From: Haloarchaeobius amylolyticus
GTDB lineage: Archaea > Halobacteriota > Halobacteria > Halobacteriales > Natrialbaceae
Direction of reading: 5' to 3'
Assembly: GCF_026616195.1 (NCBI RefSeq)
Contig: NZ_JANHDH010000001.1
Coordinates: 930,001-994,000, forward strand
DNA length: 64,000 nt
The notes below the pieces were generated by a model. That model was not told the DNA's origin, searched no databases, and saw nothing but the letters and a program-made list of their open reading frames with translations. Positions 41,756-50,883 of the stretch are shown piece by piece; positions within the stretch are counted from its first letter, which is position 1, and the number at the start of each line of letters is the position of its first letter. The position numbers and the translations under genes are program-made.

Positions 41756-43063
41756 CTAGTTCCGGCGAAGTGCGAGCAGTGCGAGGGCAGTGAGGGTGGC
41801 CAGCACGCCGAAGCCGGGGAGCTCGCTGGTCCCCGGGTCCTCGGCGAAGGTGAGGTCGCTGGCCGGGACGGTCGAGGTCGGCGGCTGGGTCGTGGTCCCC
41901 GGCGGTGTCGTCGTCTCGGTCCCGTGGACGGTCAGGTTCCGCCGGACGGTCTCGGTCCCGTACTCGACGACGACCTCGTAGCTCCCCGGGTCGGGTGCGG
42001 ACAGGGCGAGTTCGCGGTCGACATCTCGATTGCCCTCGACCAGAGTCCCGTACTCCCGGGAGTTCACGACGTCGCCGGTCTCGGCGTCGACGACGCTGAC
42101 GGTGACGGGTCGGTCGACCGTCGTCAGGCCACTGTTGCGTATCTCGACGCCGACCGAGAGGTCCATGTCCGTCTTGATGTCTTCGAGGACGCGGACGGTC
42201 GTCAGCTCGACCGGCGACTCGTCCACGACGAGGGTGCCGGCGTCGTGCAGGGCGCCGTCACTGGACAGTTCGTAACGCAGGTGGGTCCCGTTGGGGACGT
42301 CGGACAGGTCGACGGTGGTGCTCCAGCCACCGGCCCCGTCAGCTGTGAAGGTCGACCGGTGAATCACGGTCCCGTTCCGCAAGAGCGTCACCGCGCCCGA
42401 TTCGCCGGCGGCGAGGTCCGACTCGCCCGTCAGGGTGACCGAGCCGGGCCGGACGTGGGTACCGTTCCGGAAGTCGGTGAAGAGCGTCGGGGACTCGACG
42501 TCGAACTCGTCCTCGATGTGGGTGTCCTCGCCGATGCCGGGGAAGGACTCCGAGACGCGCAACTCGGCCTGTTTCCCGCGCTGTTCGCCGGCCGGGATGG
42601 GAAGCTCCCGGCCGTCGCCGAAGACGAGGTACACCACGTCGTCGGAGTCGCCGTGGACGAGTCGTGCGCCCTCGGTCGACTCGTAGAGGAAACACGGCCA
42701 CTGGAGCGTGAGCGTCGGTTCGGGGTCGCCGAAGTAGCTCACGTTGTCGGCCCGGGTCGCGATGTCCGGGGCGGTCACCCGGACCACGAGGTGGCCGCCG
42801 AGGGGAACCGTGTTCGCGTCGGTGCTCGCGTCCGGGACCTCGTCGAGGGAGACGTCCGGGCCCACCGCATATGCCAGGATCGAGACGTTCCCGGACTCGT
42901 TCTGGCGCGGGGTGGTGTCGGCGCTGTCGAACGGTGTGCCGGCCGGACAGGTCGCGCTCGGTGTTCCTGTTCCGCCCGCGGCCGTCGCGGGGGTCGATAC
43001 GGGGACGAGAGCGAGGGCGACGACCAGCGCGAGGACGCCGGCCGTCTGGCGAGTGGAGGGCAT
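41756..43063 (-). CDS. PGF-CTERM surface protein with beta-sandwich domains
   Basis: The 435-residue exported protein has an N-terminal Sec signal (MPSTRQTAGVLALVVALALV, cleavage near ATAAGG). The body is beta-rich with Ig-like or CARDB-like parts, for instance VEIRNSGLTTVDRPVTVSVVD. A Thr/Pro-rich linker (TTTPPGTTTQPPTST) follows, then the archaeosortase sorting tail ELPGFGVLATLTALALLALRRN. It should be cleaved by archaeosortase A and lipid-anchored to the cell surface; the linker is a likely O-glycosylation site, and several NxS/T sequons are present. Its stop codon abuts that of the convergent rhodanese gene with no spacer. The next gene upstream is another PGF-CTERM protein. Confidence 0.88.
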   Translation of the reverse strand: MPSTRQTAGVLALVVALALVPVSTPATAAGGTGTPSATCPAGTPFDSADTTPRQNESGNVSILAYAVGPDVSLDEVPDASTDANTVPLGGHLVVRVTAPDIATRADNVSYFGDPEPTLTLQWPCFLYESTEGARLVHGDSDDVVYLVFGDGRELPIPAGEQRGKQAELRVSESFPGIGEDTHIEDEFDVESPTLFTDFRNGTHVRPGSVTLTGESDLAAGESGAVTLLRNGTVIHRSTFTADGAGGWSTTVDLSDVPNGTHLRYELSSDGALHDAGTLVVDESPVELTTVRVLEDIKTDMDLSVGVEIRNSGLTTVDRPVTVSVVDAETGDVVNSREYGTLVEGNRDVDRELALSAPDPGSYEVVVEYGTETVRRNLTVHGTETTTPPGTTTQPPTSTVPASDLTFAEDPGTSELPGFGVLATLTALALLALRRN

Positions 43064-43113
43064 GACTCTCTCTGTGACTAGGTGTCGAACTGACTGATAA
43101 GTTTTCTGTGAGT

Positions 43114-44454
43114 TCAGACGCGGTGGCGGGCGGCTCCCACCAGCAGGAGGACCGCGACCACCCCGGCGACCAGCCCGAACCCGGGCTGTCCCTCCTCGGT
43201 CCGGGGTGCCAGCGTCGGGTTCGTGTTCGGCGGGTCGCCCGTCAGCGTGACGTTCAGGTCCCCGGTCAGGGTTCGCTCGCCGCCCTCGACGGACACCCGG
43301 TACGGGATGGTCCCCTCGGTGAGCGGTTCGGTGTTCACGGGCACCGTGACGGTGGTCCGGGTCTGCGGCGAGAGCGTTATCTCCCGGGTCGTCGACACGT
43401 GGTCGAGGGAGACGTTGAGCGTGGCCGTCCCGGTCCGCTCGCCGGAGTTGAGCAGCGTCACGGTGAACATCGCGTCCTTGCCCTCGATGACCGACTCCTG
43501 TGCGTCGACCTCGACGACCTCGATGTTCGAGCCGTCCTGCTCGGCGCCGGCGGGGAGTACCCGGAAGTCCTGGATGACCCGTTCCTGGGTGACGGCGTAG
43601 GGGTTGGACTCGGCGACCGTGAACGTCGCGCGGTAGGTCGCGTCCGCCTCGAACGAACTCGTGTTCGGCGGGAACGCCAGCACGAACACGTCCCGTTGTG
43701 GCCGGTGGACGAACTCGGCCTCGGACAGGTCGACCGCCGGGCCGCCGTTCTTCTGCTGGATGTGCATGGTGACGCCCTCGGTCCCCCGGCCGGTGAGGCC
43801 GGCGACGCCGGTGACGTAGCCGTGGATGCTGGAGTCGTTCACCTCGATGAACAGCCACTCGTCGAGTTCGACCGCGCTGGAGAGCGACGACTGGGCGAGC
43901 GCGGTGGTCGCGTTCGCCTCCGGCGGTCCCTCGAGGACCCGCATCGACTGCGACCGGAGCGGGTCGATGTCGAGGACGACCGCCCCCGCCGCGACCTGCT
44001 GGTCGTCGTGGGTGACGGTGACGTCGTAGCGACCCTCCGGCAGGTGCGCCTCGCGCCGGGCCGAGGACCGGGTCGCGTTCGTCACCCGGTCCAGACCCGC
44101 CGAGACGACCCGGTCGAGCGACGACTCGGGGGCCACGCCGGCGTGGTAGGTGTTCCAGACGAGGAAGACCCGGCCGTCGCCGTTCTGGTCCGTGACCGTG
44201 GCCGTGAGTCGGTAGCCGATGGAGTCGTTGGCGATGGTGACCGTCGCCGTGGTCTCGTTCTCGCCGAGGCGGACCGGCACCACGACGGGGTCGCCGGGCT
44301 GGTCGACGATGCGGTCCGGGACGCTCCAGGGGGTCGTCGACGCCTGTGCGTCCATCGCACCGGTCCCGCCGGTCGAGGCCGTCGTGACGCCAGCTAGCGG
44401 CGCCAGACAGCAGGCGAGCGCGAGGACTACCGTGGCTGTCAGTCGCAACCGCAT
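43114..44454 (-). CDS. PGF-CTERM surface protein, BGTF-like N-terminal domain
   Basis: The 446-residue exported protein has signal peptide MRLRLTATVVLALACCLAPL. The region about 45-320 (VVVPVRLGENETTATVTIAND, GRVFLVWNTYHAGV, VLDIDPLRSQSMRVLEG, YRATFTVAESNPYAVTQE) resembles the domain found in haloarchaeal surface glycoproteins and adhesins of BGTF type. An Ig-like domain (about 325-410, TVTLLNSGERTGTATLNVSLD) follows, then the sorting tail EGQPGFGLVAGVVAVLLLVG with basic end ARHRV. NxS/T sequons are frequent. It lies 50 bp upstream of the neighbouring PGF-CTERM gene in the same direction, likely one operon. Confidence 0.87.
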   Translation of the reverse strand: MRLRLTATVVLALACCLAPLAGVTTASTGGTGAMDAQASTTPWSVPDRIVDQPGDPVVVPVRLGENETTATVTIANDSIGYRLTATVTDQNGDGRVFLVWNTYHAGVAPESSLDRVVSAGLDRVTNATRSSARREAHLPEGRYDVTVTHDDQQVAAGAVVLDIDPLRSQSMRVLEGPPEANATTALAQSSLSSAVELDEWLFIEVNDSSIHGYVTGVAGLTGRGTEGVTMHIQQKNGGPAVDLSEAEFVHRPQRDVFVLAFPPNTSSFEADATYRATFTVAESNPYAVTQERVIQDFRVLPAGAEQDGSNIEVVEVDAQESVIEGKDAMFTVTLLNSGERTGTATLNVSLDHVSTTREITLSPQTRTTVTVPVNTEPLTEGTIPYRVSVEGGERTLTGDLNVTLTGDPPNTNPTLAPRTEEGQPGFGLVAGVVAVLLLVGAARHRV

Positions 44455-44584
44455 CTGCGCTATCGGGGAGAGAGTGGTGTCCGACGTAAAAGGTTCGCGT
44501 TCCCGTGAATATGAGAGCGGGAGCCTGCCCGGTTGGCAGGCTGACCCGGCCAACCCTCTTGCGCCGGGCGGGCCAAGGGCAGGT

Positions 44585-44983
44585 ATGCACAGCGAGCGAT
44601 TCAGCGTCGAGACGGACGCGCACACGACCACGGTGGACGTGACCGACCAGGTCCGGGACGCGATTCCGGACGGGGCGAGCGGGGTCTGTACGGTCTACGT
44701 CCAGCACACGACCGCGGGCGTCGTCGTACAGGAACCGGAATCGCGGCTCCGGGAGGACATCGCGACCTTCGTCGACGACCTCGTCCCGGACGAGGGCTGG
44801 CAACACGACCGCATCGACGACAACGCGGACTCGCACCTCCGGGCGACGCTGCTGGGGTCGGACGTGTCCATCCCGGTCGACGACGGGGAGCCGATGCTGG
44901 GGACGTGGCAGGCCGTGTTGCTGGTCGAGTGCGACGGTCCCCGGACCCGGAACGTGGTGGTCGCTGTCACAGGGGCTAACTAG
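44585..44983 (+). CDS. YjbQ/UPF0047 family protein
   Basis: The 132-residue single-domain protein begins MHSERFSVETDAHTTTVDVT. Family motifs are CTVYVQHTTAGVVVQEPE (about 35-52), HLRATLLGSDVSIPVDDGEPMLGTWQAVLLVECDGPR (about 80-118). Bacterial YjbQ shows weak thiamine-phosphate synthase activity, but the true role is unsettled. ATG 44585 is used because the in-frame sequence upstream is the shadow of the divergent surface-protein gene. The DASH photolyase gene starts 41 bp downstream in the same direction. Confidence 0.93.
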   Translation: MHSERFSVETDAHTTTVDVTDQVRDAIPDGASGVCTVYVQHTTAGVVVQEPESRLREDIATFVDDLVPDEGWQHDRIDDNADSHLRATLLGSDVSIPVDDGEPMLGTWQAVLLVECDGPRTRNVVVAVTGAN

Positions 44984-45024
44984 TCGGGGACTCGGTACAA
45001 GCCGGTCCGGAGCGAACCGTTCGC

Positions 45025-46461
45025 ATGACACGGACGGCTCTCGTCTGGTTCCGCCGGGACCTGCGCTGCCACGACAATCCGACGCTCGCGGCGGCGGCCG
45101 AGGCGGACGAACTGCTCCCCGTCTACTGTTTCGACCCACGAGCGTTCGGCAAGCGCGAGTACGGGGGGCCGAACTCGTTCTCCTTCGAGAAGACGGGTGG
45201 CCATCGAACGCGGTTCCTGACCGAGAGCGTCGCCGACCTCCGTGAGCGGCTTCGCGAGCACGGGTGCGACCTGCTGGTCCGCGAGGGGAAACCCGAGGAC
45301 GTGCTGCCCGAACTCGCGGCGGCCCACGACGCCGACGAACTCCACTGTTCGACGTACCCGACCAGCGAGGAGAAGGACGTCGAATCGGCGGTCACGGCCG
45401 CGCTCTCGGACGAGGGGGTCGAGGTGCAGTCCCACTGGGGACACACGCTCTACCACGTCGACGACCTGCCGACCGACCCGCGGGTCATCGACGACACGTT
45501 CACCCCGTTCCGGAAGGCGGTCGAGGCGGAGTCGACGGTCCGCGACCCGCTCCCGGAGCCGGCCCTGCCGCCGTTGCCCGTCTCGGTCGGTGACGACACC
45601 GGCGAGGTGCCGACCGCGCCGTTCGGGACCGACCCGGCCACCGCCGACGACCGCGGAGCACTCCCCTTCGCGGGCGGTGAGGGTCGGGCCATCGACCGCG
45701 TCGAGGAGTACATCTGGGAGGGCGACCACCTCCGCGAGTACAAGGAGACGCGCAACGGCCTCGTCGGTGCGGACTACTCGTCGAAGTTCTCGCCGTGGCT
45801 CGCACTGGGCTGTCTCTCCCCGCGGTACGTCCACGACGAGGTGCGGCGGTACGAGGCCGAGCGCGTCGCCAACGACTCCACCTACTGGCTGCTGTTCGAG
45901 CTGTGCTGGCGGGACTTCTTCCAGTTCCAGTTCGTCAAACACGGGAACCAGCACTTCCGTCGCGAGGGCATCCGGAACCGGACCGACGTGACCTGGCTCT
46001 GGGACGACCGGCGCTTCCGGCTGTGGGCGACCGGCCAGACCGGCATCCCGTTCGTCGACGCCGCCATGCGCGAGCTGAACGAGACGGGGTACGTGAGCAA
46101 TCGCGCCCGACAGAACGCCGCCTCCTTCCTCGCGAACAACCTGCGTCTGGACTGGCGCCACGGCGCGGCCTACTTCGAGACGAAGCTACTGGACTACGAC
46201 CCCTGCTCGAACTACGGGAACTGGGCGTACATCGCGGGCGTGGGCAACGACTCCCGGGACAGGCAGTTCGACATCGTCTGGCAGGCGAACCGGTACGACC
46301 CGGACGCCGCGTACGTCAAGCGCTGGATCCCGGCGCTCGAACCGTTCTCGGCCGAGGAGGCACACGAACCGTGGACCATCCCCCGGCACCGGCGGCGCGA
46401 CCACGGGCTGGAACTCGGGACGGACTACCCGGAGCCGATGGTCCGGCTGGAACGGACCTGA
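45025..46461 (+). CDS. DASH-type cryptochrome/photolyase
   Basis: This 478-residue FAD protein begins MTRTALVWFRRDLRCHDNPTL. DASH features are a longer N-terminal half with GGPNSFSFEKTGGHRTRFLTESV, SSKFSPWLALGCLSPRYVHDEV, and the diagnostic GYVSNRARQNAASFLANNLRLDWRHGA with DYDPCSNYGNWAYIAGVGNDSRDRQF. DASH enzymes repair single-stranded cyclobutane dimers and may signal blue light. It is complete. The window also has the class I enzyme at 5642, so repair of both double- and single-stranded lesions is covered. Confidence 0.95.
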   Translation: MTRTALVWFRRDLRCHDNPTLAAAAEADELLPVYCFDPRAFGKREYGGPNSFSFEKTGGHRTRFLTESVADLRERLREHGCDLLVREGKPEDVLPELAAAHDADELHCSTYPTSEEKDVESAVTAALSDEGVEVQSHWGHTLYHVDDLPTDPRVIDDTFTPFRKAVEAESTVRDPLPEPALPPLPVSVGDDTGEVPTAPFGTDPATADDRGALPFAGGEGRAIDRVEEYIWEGDHLREYKETRNGLVGADYSSKFSPWLALGCLSPRYVHDEVRRYEAERVANDSTYWLLFELCWRDFFQFQFVKHGNQHFRREGIRNRTDVTWLWDDRRFRLWATGQTGIPFVDAAMRELNETGYVSNRARQNAASFLANNLRLDWRHGAAYFETKLLDYDPCSNYGNWAYIAGVGNDSRDRQFDIVWQANRYDPDAAYVKRWIPALEPFSAEEAHEPWTIPRHRRRDHGLELGTDYPEPMVRLERT

Positions 46462-46526
46462 GGCGGAACTGACCTGGGACGGAACAGGGCCGAGAAGGAA
46501 GGGGGCCGAGAACGAGCGAACCGTCG

Positions 46527-47192
46527 TCAGTCGAGAATCCCGCTGCGGTCCGAGGTGACGCCGTCCACCCCCCGGAGGGCGAGCAGCCGGGCGATGGCGG
46601 CGTGGCGGATGGTCCAGACGTTCACCTCGATGCCGGCGTCGTGGGCGCGCTCGACCAGCCGCGAGAGGAGACAGAGCCGGTAGTGGGGGTGGACGTACGA
46701 ACAGCCGAGGTCCCGGGCGGTCGCGACGGGCCGGTCGCGGAACCGGTCGGTGAGGAACGCGGTCGGCACGGCAGCATCGGCCTCGCGCATCTCGCGGAGT
46801 GCCTGCTGGTCGAACGAGGAGACCATCGCCTCGCCCTCGTGGTCGGCGAGCAGGGCCGCCACGTCGGCCGCCACACCCGTCTCCTTGAGTTCGACGTTGA
46901 CGGCGACCTCGGGTGGAATCGCGTCGAGCACCTGCGCCAGCGACGGGACGCCCGCGCCGGAGTCGAGCACGTCCAGCGCCTGCAGGCCGTCGAAGGTGTG
47001 GGCCCCGACCGGGCCGGACCCGTCGGTCACGCGGTCGACCGTCTCGTCGTGGTGGACGACGACCTCGCCGGAGGCGCACCGGCGCACGTCCACCTCGACG
47101 ACGTCCGCCCCGGCGGCGACGGCGTGTTCGACGGCCGGAACGGTGTTCTCGGGGGCTTCGTCGGCGAAGCCGCGGTGGGCGATCAGTCGCAC
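46527..47192 (-). CDS. Glycerophosphodiester phosphodiesterase (GDPD family)
   Basis: The 221-residue TIM-barrel enzyme has the HRG of the start (MRLIAHRGFADEAPENTVPA, His6), the catalytic pair DVVEVDVRRCASGEVVVHHDETVDRVTDG (metal Glu and Asp, His about 48), and NVELKE (about 100). These are the metal and acid/base residues of GDPDs that release sn-glycerol-3-phosphate from phosphodiesters. It has no signal peptide, so cytoplasmic use of glycerophosphodiesters is expected. Convergent with the DASH photolyase gene and divergent from the kinase at 47335. Confidence 0.93.
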   Translation of the reverse strand: MRLIAHRGFADEAPENTVPAVEHAVAAGADVVEVDVRRCASGEVVVHHDETVDRVTDGSGPVGAHTFDGLQALDVLDSGAGVPSLAQVLDAIPPEVAVNVELKETGVAADVAALLADHEGEAMVSSFDQQALREMREADAAVPTAFLTDRFRDRPVATARDLGCSYVHPHYRLCLLSRLVERAHDAGIEVNVWTIRHAAIARLLALRGVDGVTSDRSGILD

Positions 47193-47334
47193 GGGTGAGA
47201 CCTCGGCGGCGAGTGGTTTACGCGTTTCTCCTGGGAGCGAGCGACCGCCGCGACCCGAGGTGTCGATGGCTGCCGCCGGCGGCTGGTGCCACCCGCTAGC
47301 AATGGTCTTGTAGGTTCCACGCCAACCCTACCGC

Positions 47335-49674
47335 ATGGAGACCGTCCGGGTCTGTCTCGCTGACGGGTCCGGGAAGGACTGGCCGAGGCACGTCTCGGCC
47401 GGCCTCGCGGACCACGGTCACTACGACGTGGTCGTGACGACGACACTGTCGGAGACGCTGTCGGCACTCGACGAGCAGGTGCACTGCCTCGTCGTCGGGA
47501 CGACCCTCGACGGCGACGACGGCGTCGACCTGCTGGACGCGGTCGCCGACACGTCGGACACCACGTCGGCCGGCACGGTGTGCCTCTTCCTGGCCGACGA
47601 CGACGCGGTCGCCCGCGAGGCACTGGTCCGGGACGTCAGCGAGGTACTCGCCGCGAGGACCGTCACGGACGACCCCGACGTGCTGGTGAAGCGAGTTGTC
47701 CGCCACACCACACCCGCCGAGGCGCGCCCGGCGGGCCCGGGCGACACCCACAGGGCCGCAAAACCCACCGCAGCCGGCGAGCCGACGCTGGACCCGGTCG
47801 GCACGGCCGCGACGGCACTGGTCGACGCGCGGACCGCGATGGCCGCCCTCGAGGGCACGACCGGGGCGCTCGTCGAGTCTGACCTGTGCGACGGTGCCTG
47901 GGCCGTCCTCGCCGACGAGAGCGCGAGCGCGGCGGCGGGCACGGTCACGGCGCCGCCGGAGAACACCACCGAGCGCCTCGCGGCGGCGTCAGCCGAGGCC
48001 GGGTCGTCGGCCCGCGGGACCGGCACGGAATCGAGTTCGGGCGAGGTCCTCGTCGCGCTCACCCACGACGGCGACCTGTATGGGCTCCTCGGGCTCTGCG
48101 GGGTCCGGACCGCGGTCGACCGGCTCGACGCACTCGGCCGGGTCGTCGGCCACGCGCTGGCACGGATTCACCGCGAGACCGACCTGCGGCGGTCCGCACG
48201 CCACCTCCGGGCGGTCGTCGATTCGATGCCACAGCTCGTGACCATCAAGGACGCCGCGGGCCTGCACGTGTTCGTCAACGAGGCCGTCGAGGCCGCCGAC
48301 GGCCCCGGGCGCGAGGAGATCCTCGGCAACCACCTCACCGATATCGTCGACAGCGAGGCCGCAGAGACGGCCTGGGCGAACGACCAGGCGGTCATGGCGT
48401 CCGGCGAACCCGTCACCGACGAGGTCACGGTCGCGGTCGACGGGGTGCCCCGGCTGTACGAGGTGACACACGCACCGCTGTTCGACGAGACGGGCGCGGT
48501 CGAGGGCGTCATCAACGTCGCCATGGACGTGACCGACGACCGCCGCCACGTCGAGCACCTCTCGGCGCTCTACCACGGGACCGAGCGCCTGCTGCTCGAG
48601 GAGACGCCGGGGGACGTGGCCGAGCTGGCGGTCGAGCTGTTCGCGGACGTGCTCGACTACCGGCTGACGTGCGTCTACACCTTCGACCCGGAGCGCGACG
48701 AACTCGCGCCACAGGCGTGGTCAGAGGAGCTGGCAGCCGTCGCCGGCGACCCCGGAGCCATCCCGCGCGACGGGGGCGCGGCGTGGGAGTCGTTCGTCAG
48801 CGACGAGGCCCGGACCGAGGTGACCGAGATAACCGCCGACGGCGACCGGGTCCCCTGGGGCGACTTCGTCCTCCCACTCGGCCGGCACGGCGTGGTGGTC
48901 GTCGGGACCACCGACGAGACGCTCGCGCCGGGGGACGAGGCACTCGCGAAGGTCCTCGCGGGGTCCATCGAGGCGGTGTTGAACCGGCTCGACCGCCTGC
49001 AGGCGCTCCGGGACCGCGAGACGGAACTCGCCCGCCAGAACGAGCGCCTCGACGAGTTCGCGTCGGTCGTCAGCCACGACCTCCGGAACCCCCTCTCGGT
49101 CGCCCGGACGTACCTCTCGCTCGCCGAGAGCGACGACGGGGACGCCGACTTCACGCCGGAGATCCGGGAGGCGCTCGACCGCATGGACGACCTCGTGACC
49201 GACGTGCTCGCGCTCGCCAGGCAGGGGCGGGTGCTCGGCGAGACCGAGCCGGTCGACCTCGCGGCCACGGCCACCGTCTCCTGGCGGGTCGTCGACACCG
49301 GCGACGCCACGCTCGAACTGGCCGACGACCTCGGGACGGTCGACGCCGACGCGGTCCGGTTGCACCAGCTCTTCGAGAACCTGTTCCGGAACAGTGTGGA
49401 GCACGGTTCCCATCCCGAGAACGACCAGCCCACCCTACTCACCGTCCGTATCGGTCGCCTCGACGCCCCCGACAGCGGGTTCTTCGTGGAGGACGACGGG
49501 ATCGGCATCCCGCCCGACCGGCGCGAGGCGGTGTTCCAGCGGGGTGTCACGGGCTCGGCAGACGGGACCGGGTTCGGGCTCGCCATCGTCGCGGCCGTGG
49601 CGGAGGCCCACGGCTGGGAGGTCCTCCTCCTCGAGAGCGAGCAGGGAGGCGCGCGATTCGAGTTCCGGACGTGA
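47335..49674 (+). CDS. Sensor histidine kinase: receiver-like, GAF, PAS, GAF, HisKA, HATPase
   Basis: This is a 779-residue soluble kinase. Residues 1-125 have a receiver-like fold, but the phospho-acceptor position is Gly55 (LVVGTTLDGDDG), so it cannot be phosphorylated there. A GAF-like region spans about 155-275, a PAS about 295-410 (DSMPQLVTIKDAAGLHVFVNEA) and a second GAF about 420-560. The kinase core has His581 (VVSHDLRNPLSVARTY), N-box Asn686 (FENLFRNSVEHG), G1 EDDGIGIPPDRR and G2 GTGFGLAIV. It is a close relative of the kinase at 3202 in its last 200 residues, and both have lost the receiver Asp. A response regulator is not encoded nearby. Confidence 0.9.
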   Translation: METVRVCLADGSGKDWPRHVSAGLADHGHYDVVVTTTLSETLSALDEQVHCLVVGTTLDGDDGVDLLDAVADTSDTTSAGTVCLFLADDDAVAREALVRDVSEVLAARTVTDDPDVLVKRVVRHTTPAEARPAGPGDTHRAAKPTAAGEPTLDPVGTAATALVDARTAMAALEGTTGALVESDLCDGAWAVLADESASAAAGTVTAPPENTTERLAAASAEAGSSARGTGTESSSGEVLVALTHDGDLYGLLGLCGVRTAVDRLDALGRVVGHALARIHRETDLRRSARHLRAVVDSMPQLVTIKDAAGLHVFVNEAVEAADGPGREEILGNHLTDIVDSEAAETAWANDQAVMASGEPVTDEVTVAVDGVPRLYEVTHAPLFDETGAVEGVINVAMDVTDDRRHVEHLSALYHGTERLLLEETPGDVAELAVELFADVLDYRLTCVYTFDPERDELAPQAWSEELAAVAGDPGAIPRDGGAAWESFVSDEARTEVTEITADGDRVPWGDFVLPLGRHGVVVVGTTDETLAPGDEALAKVLAGSIEAVLNRLDRLQALRDRETELARQNERLDEFASVVSHDLRNPLSVARTYLSLAESDDGDADFTPEIREALDRMDDLVTDVLALARQGRVLGETEPVDLAATATVSWRVVDTGDATLELADDLGTVDADAVRLHQLFENLFRNSVEHGSHPENDQPTLLTVRIGRLDAPDSGFFVEDDGIGIPPDRREAVFQRGVTGSADGTGFGLAIVAAVAEAHGWEVLLLESEQGGARFEFRT

Positions 49675-49785
49675 CTCGGTGGGCGCGAGAGCCGGACAGG
49701 CCTGGATTTCGAGGGCCCATCACTCTTAAACAGCCCCACCCATCCGTCTGAATCCTTAGGTGACTGCCCTGTGAGCTAGTGGCAT

Positions 49786-50883
49786 ATGCAGATAACCGGC
49801 GTCACCCAGCACCACCTGAGCCACCCGCTCGACGGGTCGTTCGAGCCGACGTGGATTCCGGGCTATCCACAGTCGAGCCACGAGGTGGAACTGTTCGAGG
49901 TCGAGACGGACGAGGGCATCACGGGCATCACGGCCAGCCCCAGTTTCGCGGGCGGGCTGACGTACGAGACACCCCTGTCGCTCTTTCTCACCGGTGAGGA
50001 CCCCCACGACGTGGACGCGATCCGCCGCAAGCTCCAGAGCATCGACCTCATCGGCCCCCGGCCGTGGCACATCGAACTCGCGCTCTGGGACATCGTCGGG
50101 AAGGCCGCCGACAAGCCGGTCTACGAGATACTCGGCGGGAGCGACGACCCCATCCCGTGCTACGCCAGCACCGGGGAGGTGCAGGACGCTGCCGAGCGCA
50201 TCGAATACGTCCAGGACCGCGTCGACGAGGGGTTCCAGGCGGTGAAGCTCCGGGTCACCCGGACCGAGGACATCGAGCTGGTCCGGGCGGTCCGCGACGC
50301 GTTCCCGGACCTGCCCCTGATGGTCGACGCCAACAAGGGCTGGGCGGTCCGGGTCATGGAGGAGGAGGTGCGGTGGTCGTACAAGGACGCCCTGCGATTC
50401 GCCCGCGAGCTGGAGGACGTGGGCGGCATCGAGTGGCTGGAGGAACCCCTGCCACGCCACGAGTACGAGAACTACGCCCGGTTGCGGGCCGCGACCGACG
50501 TGCCCATCGCGGGCGGCGAGTTCAACAACGGCCCCCACCACTTCCACGAGTTCCTGTCCCGGGACGCCCTCGACGTGGTCCAGCCCGACGCCGCGCTGGC
50601 GACCGGGATTCGCGGCGGGGTCGGCGTCGCCTCGCGGGCCGCGGACCACGGCGTCGAGTTCGTGCCCCACACGTGGACCAACGGTATCGGTTTCGCGGCG
50701 AACCTGCACGTGATGGCCGTCGCCGGGTCGCCGTGGTGCGAGTTCCCGATGGAGCCGCCGTGGACTCCCGAGGTACGGGACTTCCTGCTGACGGAGACCC
50801 TCGACCACGAGGACGGCTACGTGACGCCCCCCGACGGACCGGGGCTCGGCGTCTCGCTCGACCGGGAGGTGCTTCCGGAATGA
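49786..50883 (+). CDS. Enolase-superfamily enzyme, mandelate racemase/sugar-acid dehydratase type
   Basis: This 365-residue protein has an N-terminal capping domain followed by a TIM barrel. Active-site residues are KLR (Lys154, Arg156), metal ligands Asp181 (VDANKGW), Glu219/Glu220 (WLEEPL) and Glu245 (AGGEFN), then QPDAA and PHTW (His295). The Asp-His dyad of the mandelate racemase subgroup is present. This subgroup includes dehydratases of sugar acids, and the adjacent dehydrogenases fit a sugar-acid or polyol breakdown route, but the substrate is not identifiable. The TGA overlaps the ATG of the aldehyde dehydrogenase. TATA-like boxes lie at 49724-49733 and near 49757. Confidence 0.9.
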   Translation: MQITGVTQHHLSHPLDGSFEPTWIPGYPQSSHEVELFEVETDEGITGITASPSFAGGLTYETPLSLFLTGEDPHDVDAIRRKLQSIDLIGPRPWHIELALWDIVGKAADKPVYEILGGSDDPIPCYASTGEVQDAAERIEYVQDRVDEGFQAVKLRVTRTEDIELVRAVRDAFPDLPLMVDANKGWAVRVMEEEVRWSYKDALRFARELEDVGGIEWLEEPLPRHEYENYARLRAATDVPIAGGEFNNGPHHFHEFLSRDALDVVQPDAALATGIRGGVGVASRAADHGVEFVPHTWTNGIGFAANLHVMAVAGSPWCEFPMEPPWTPEVRDFLLTETLDHEDGYVTPPDGPGLGVSLDREVLPE

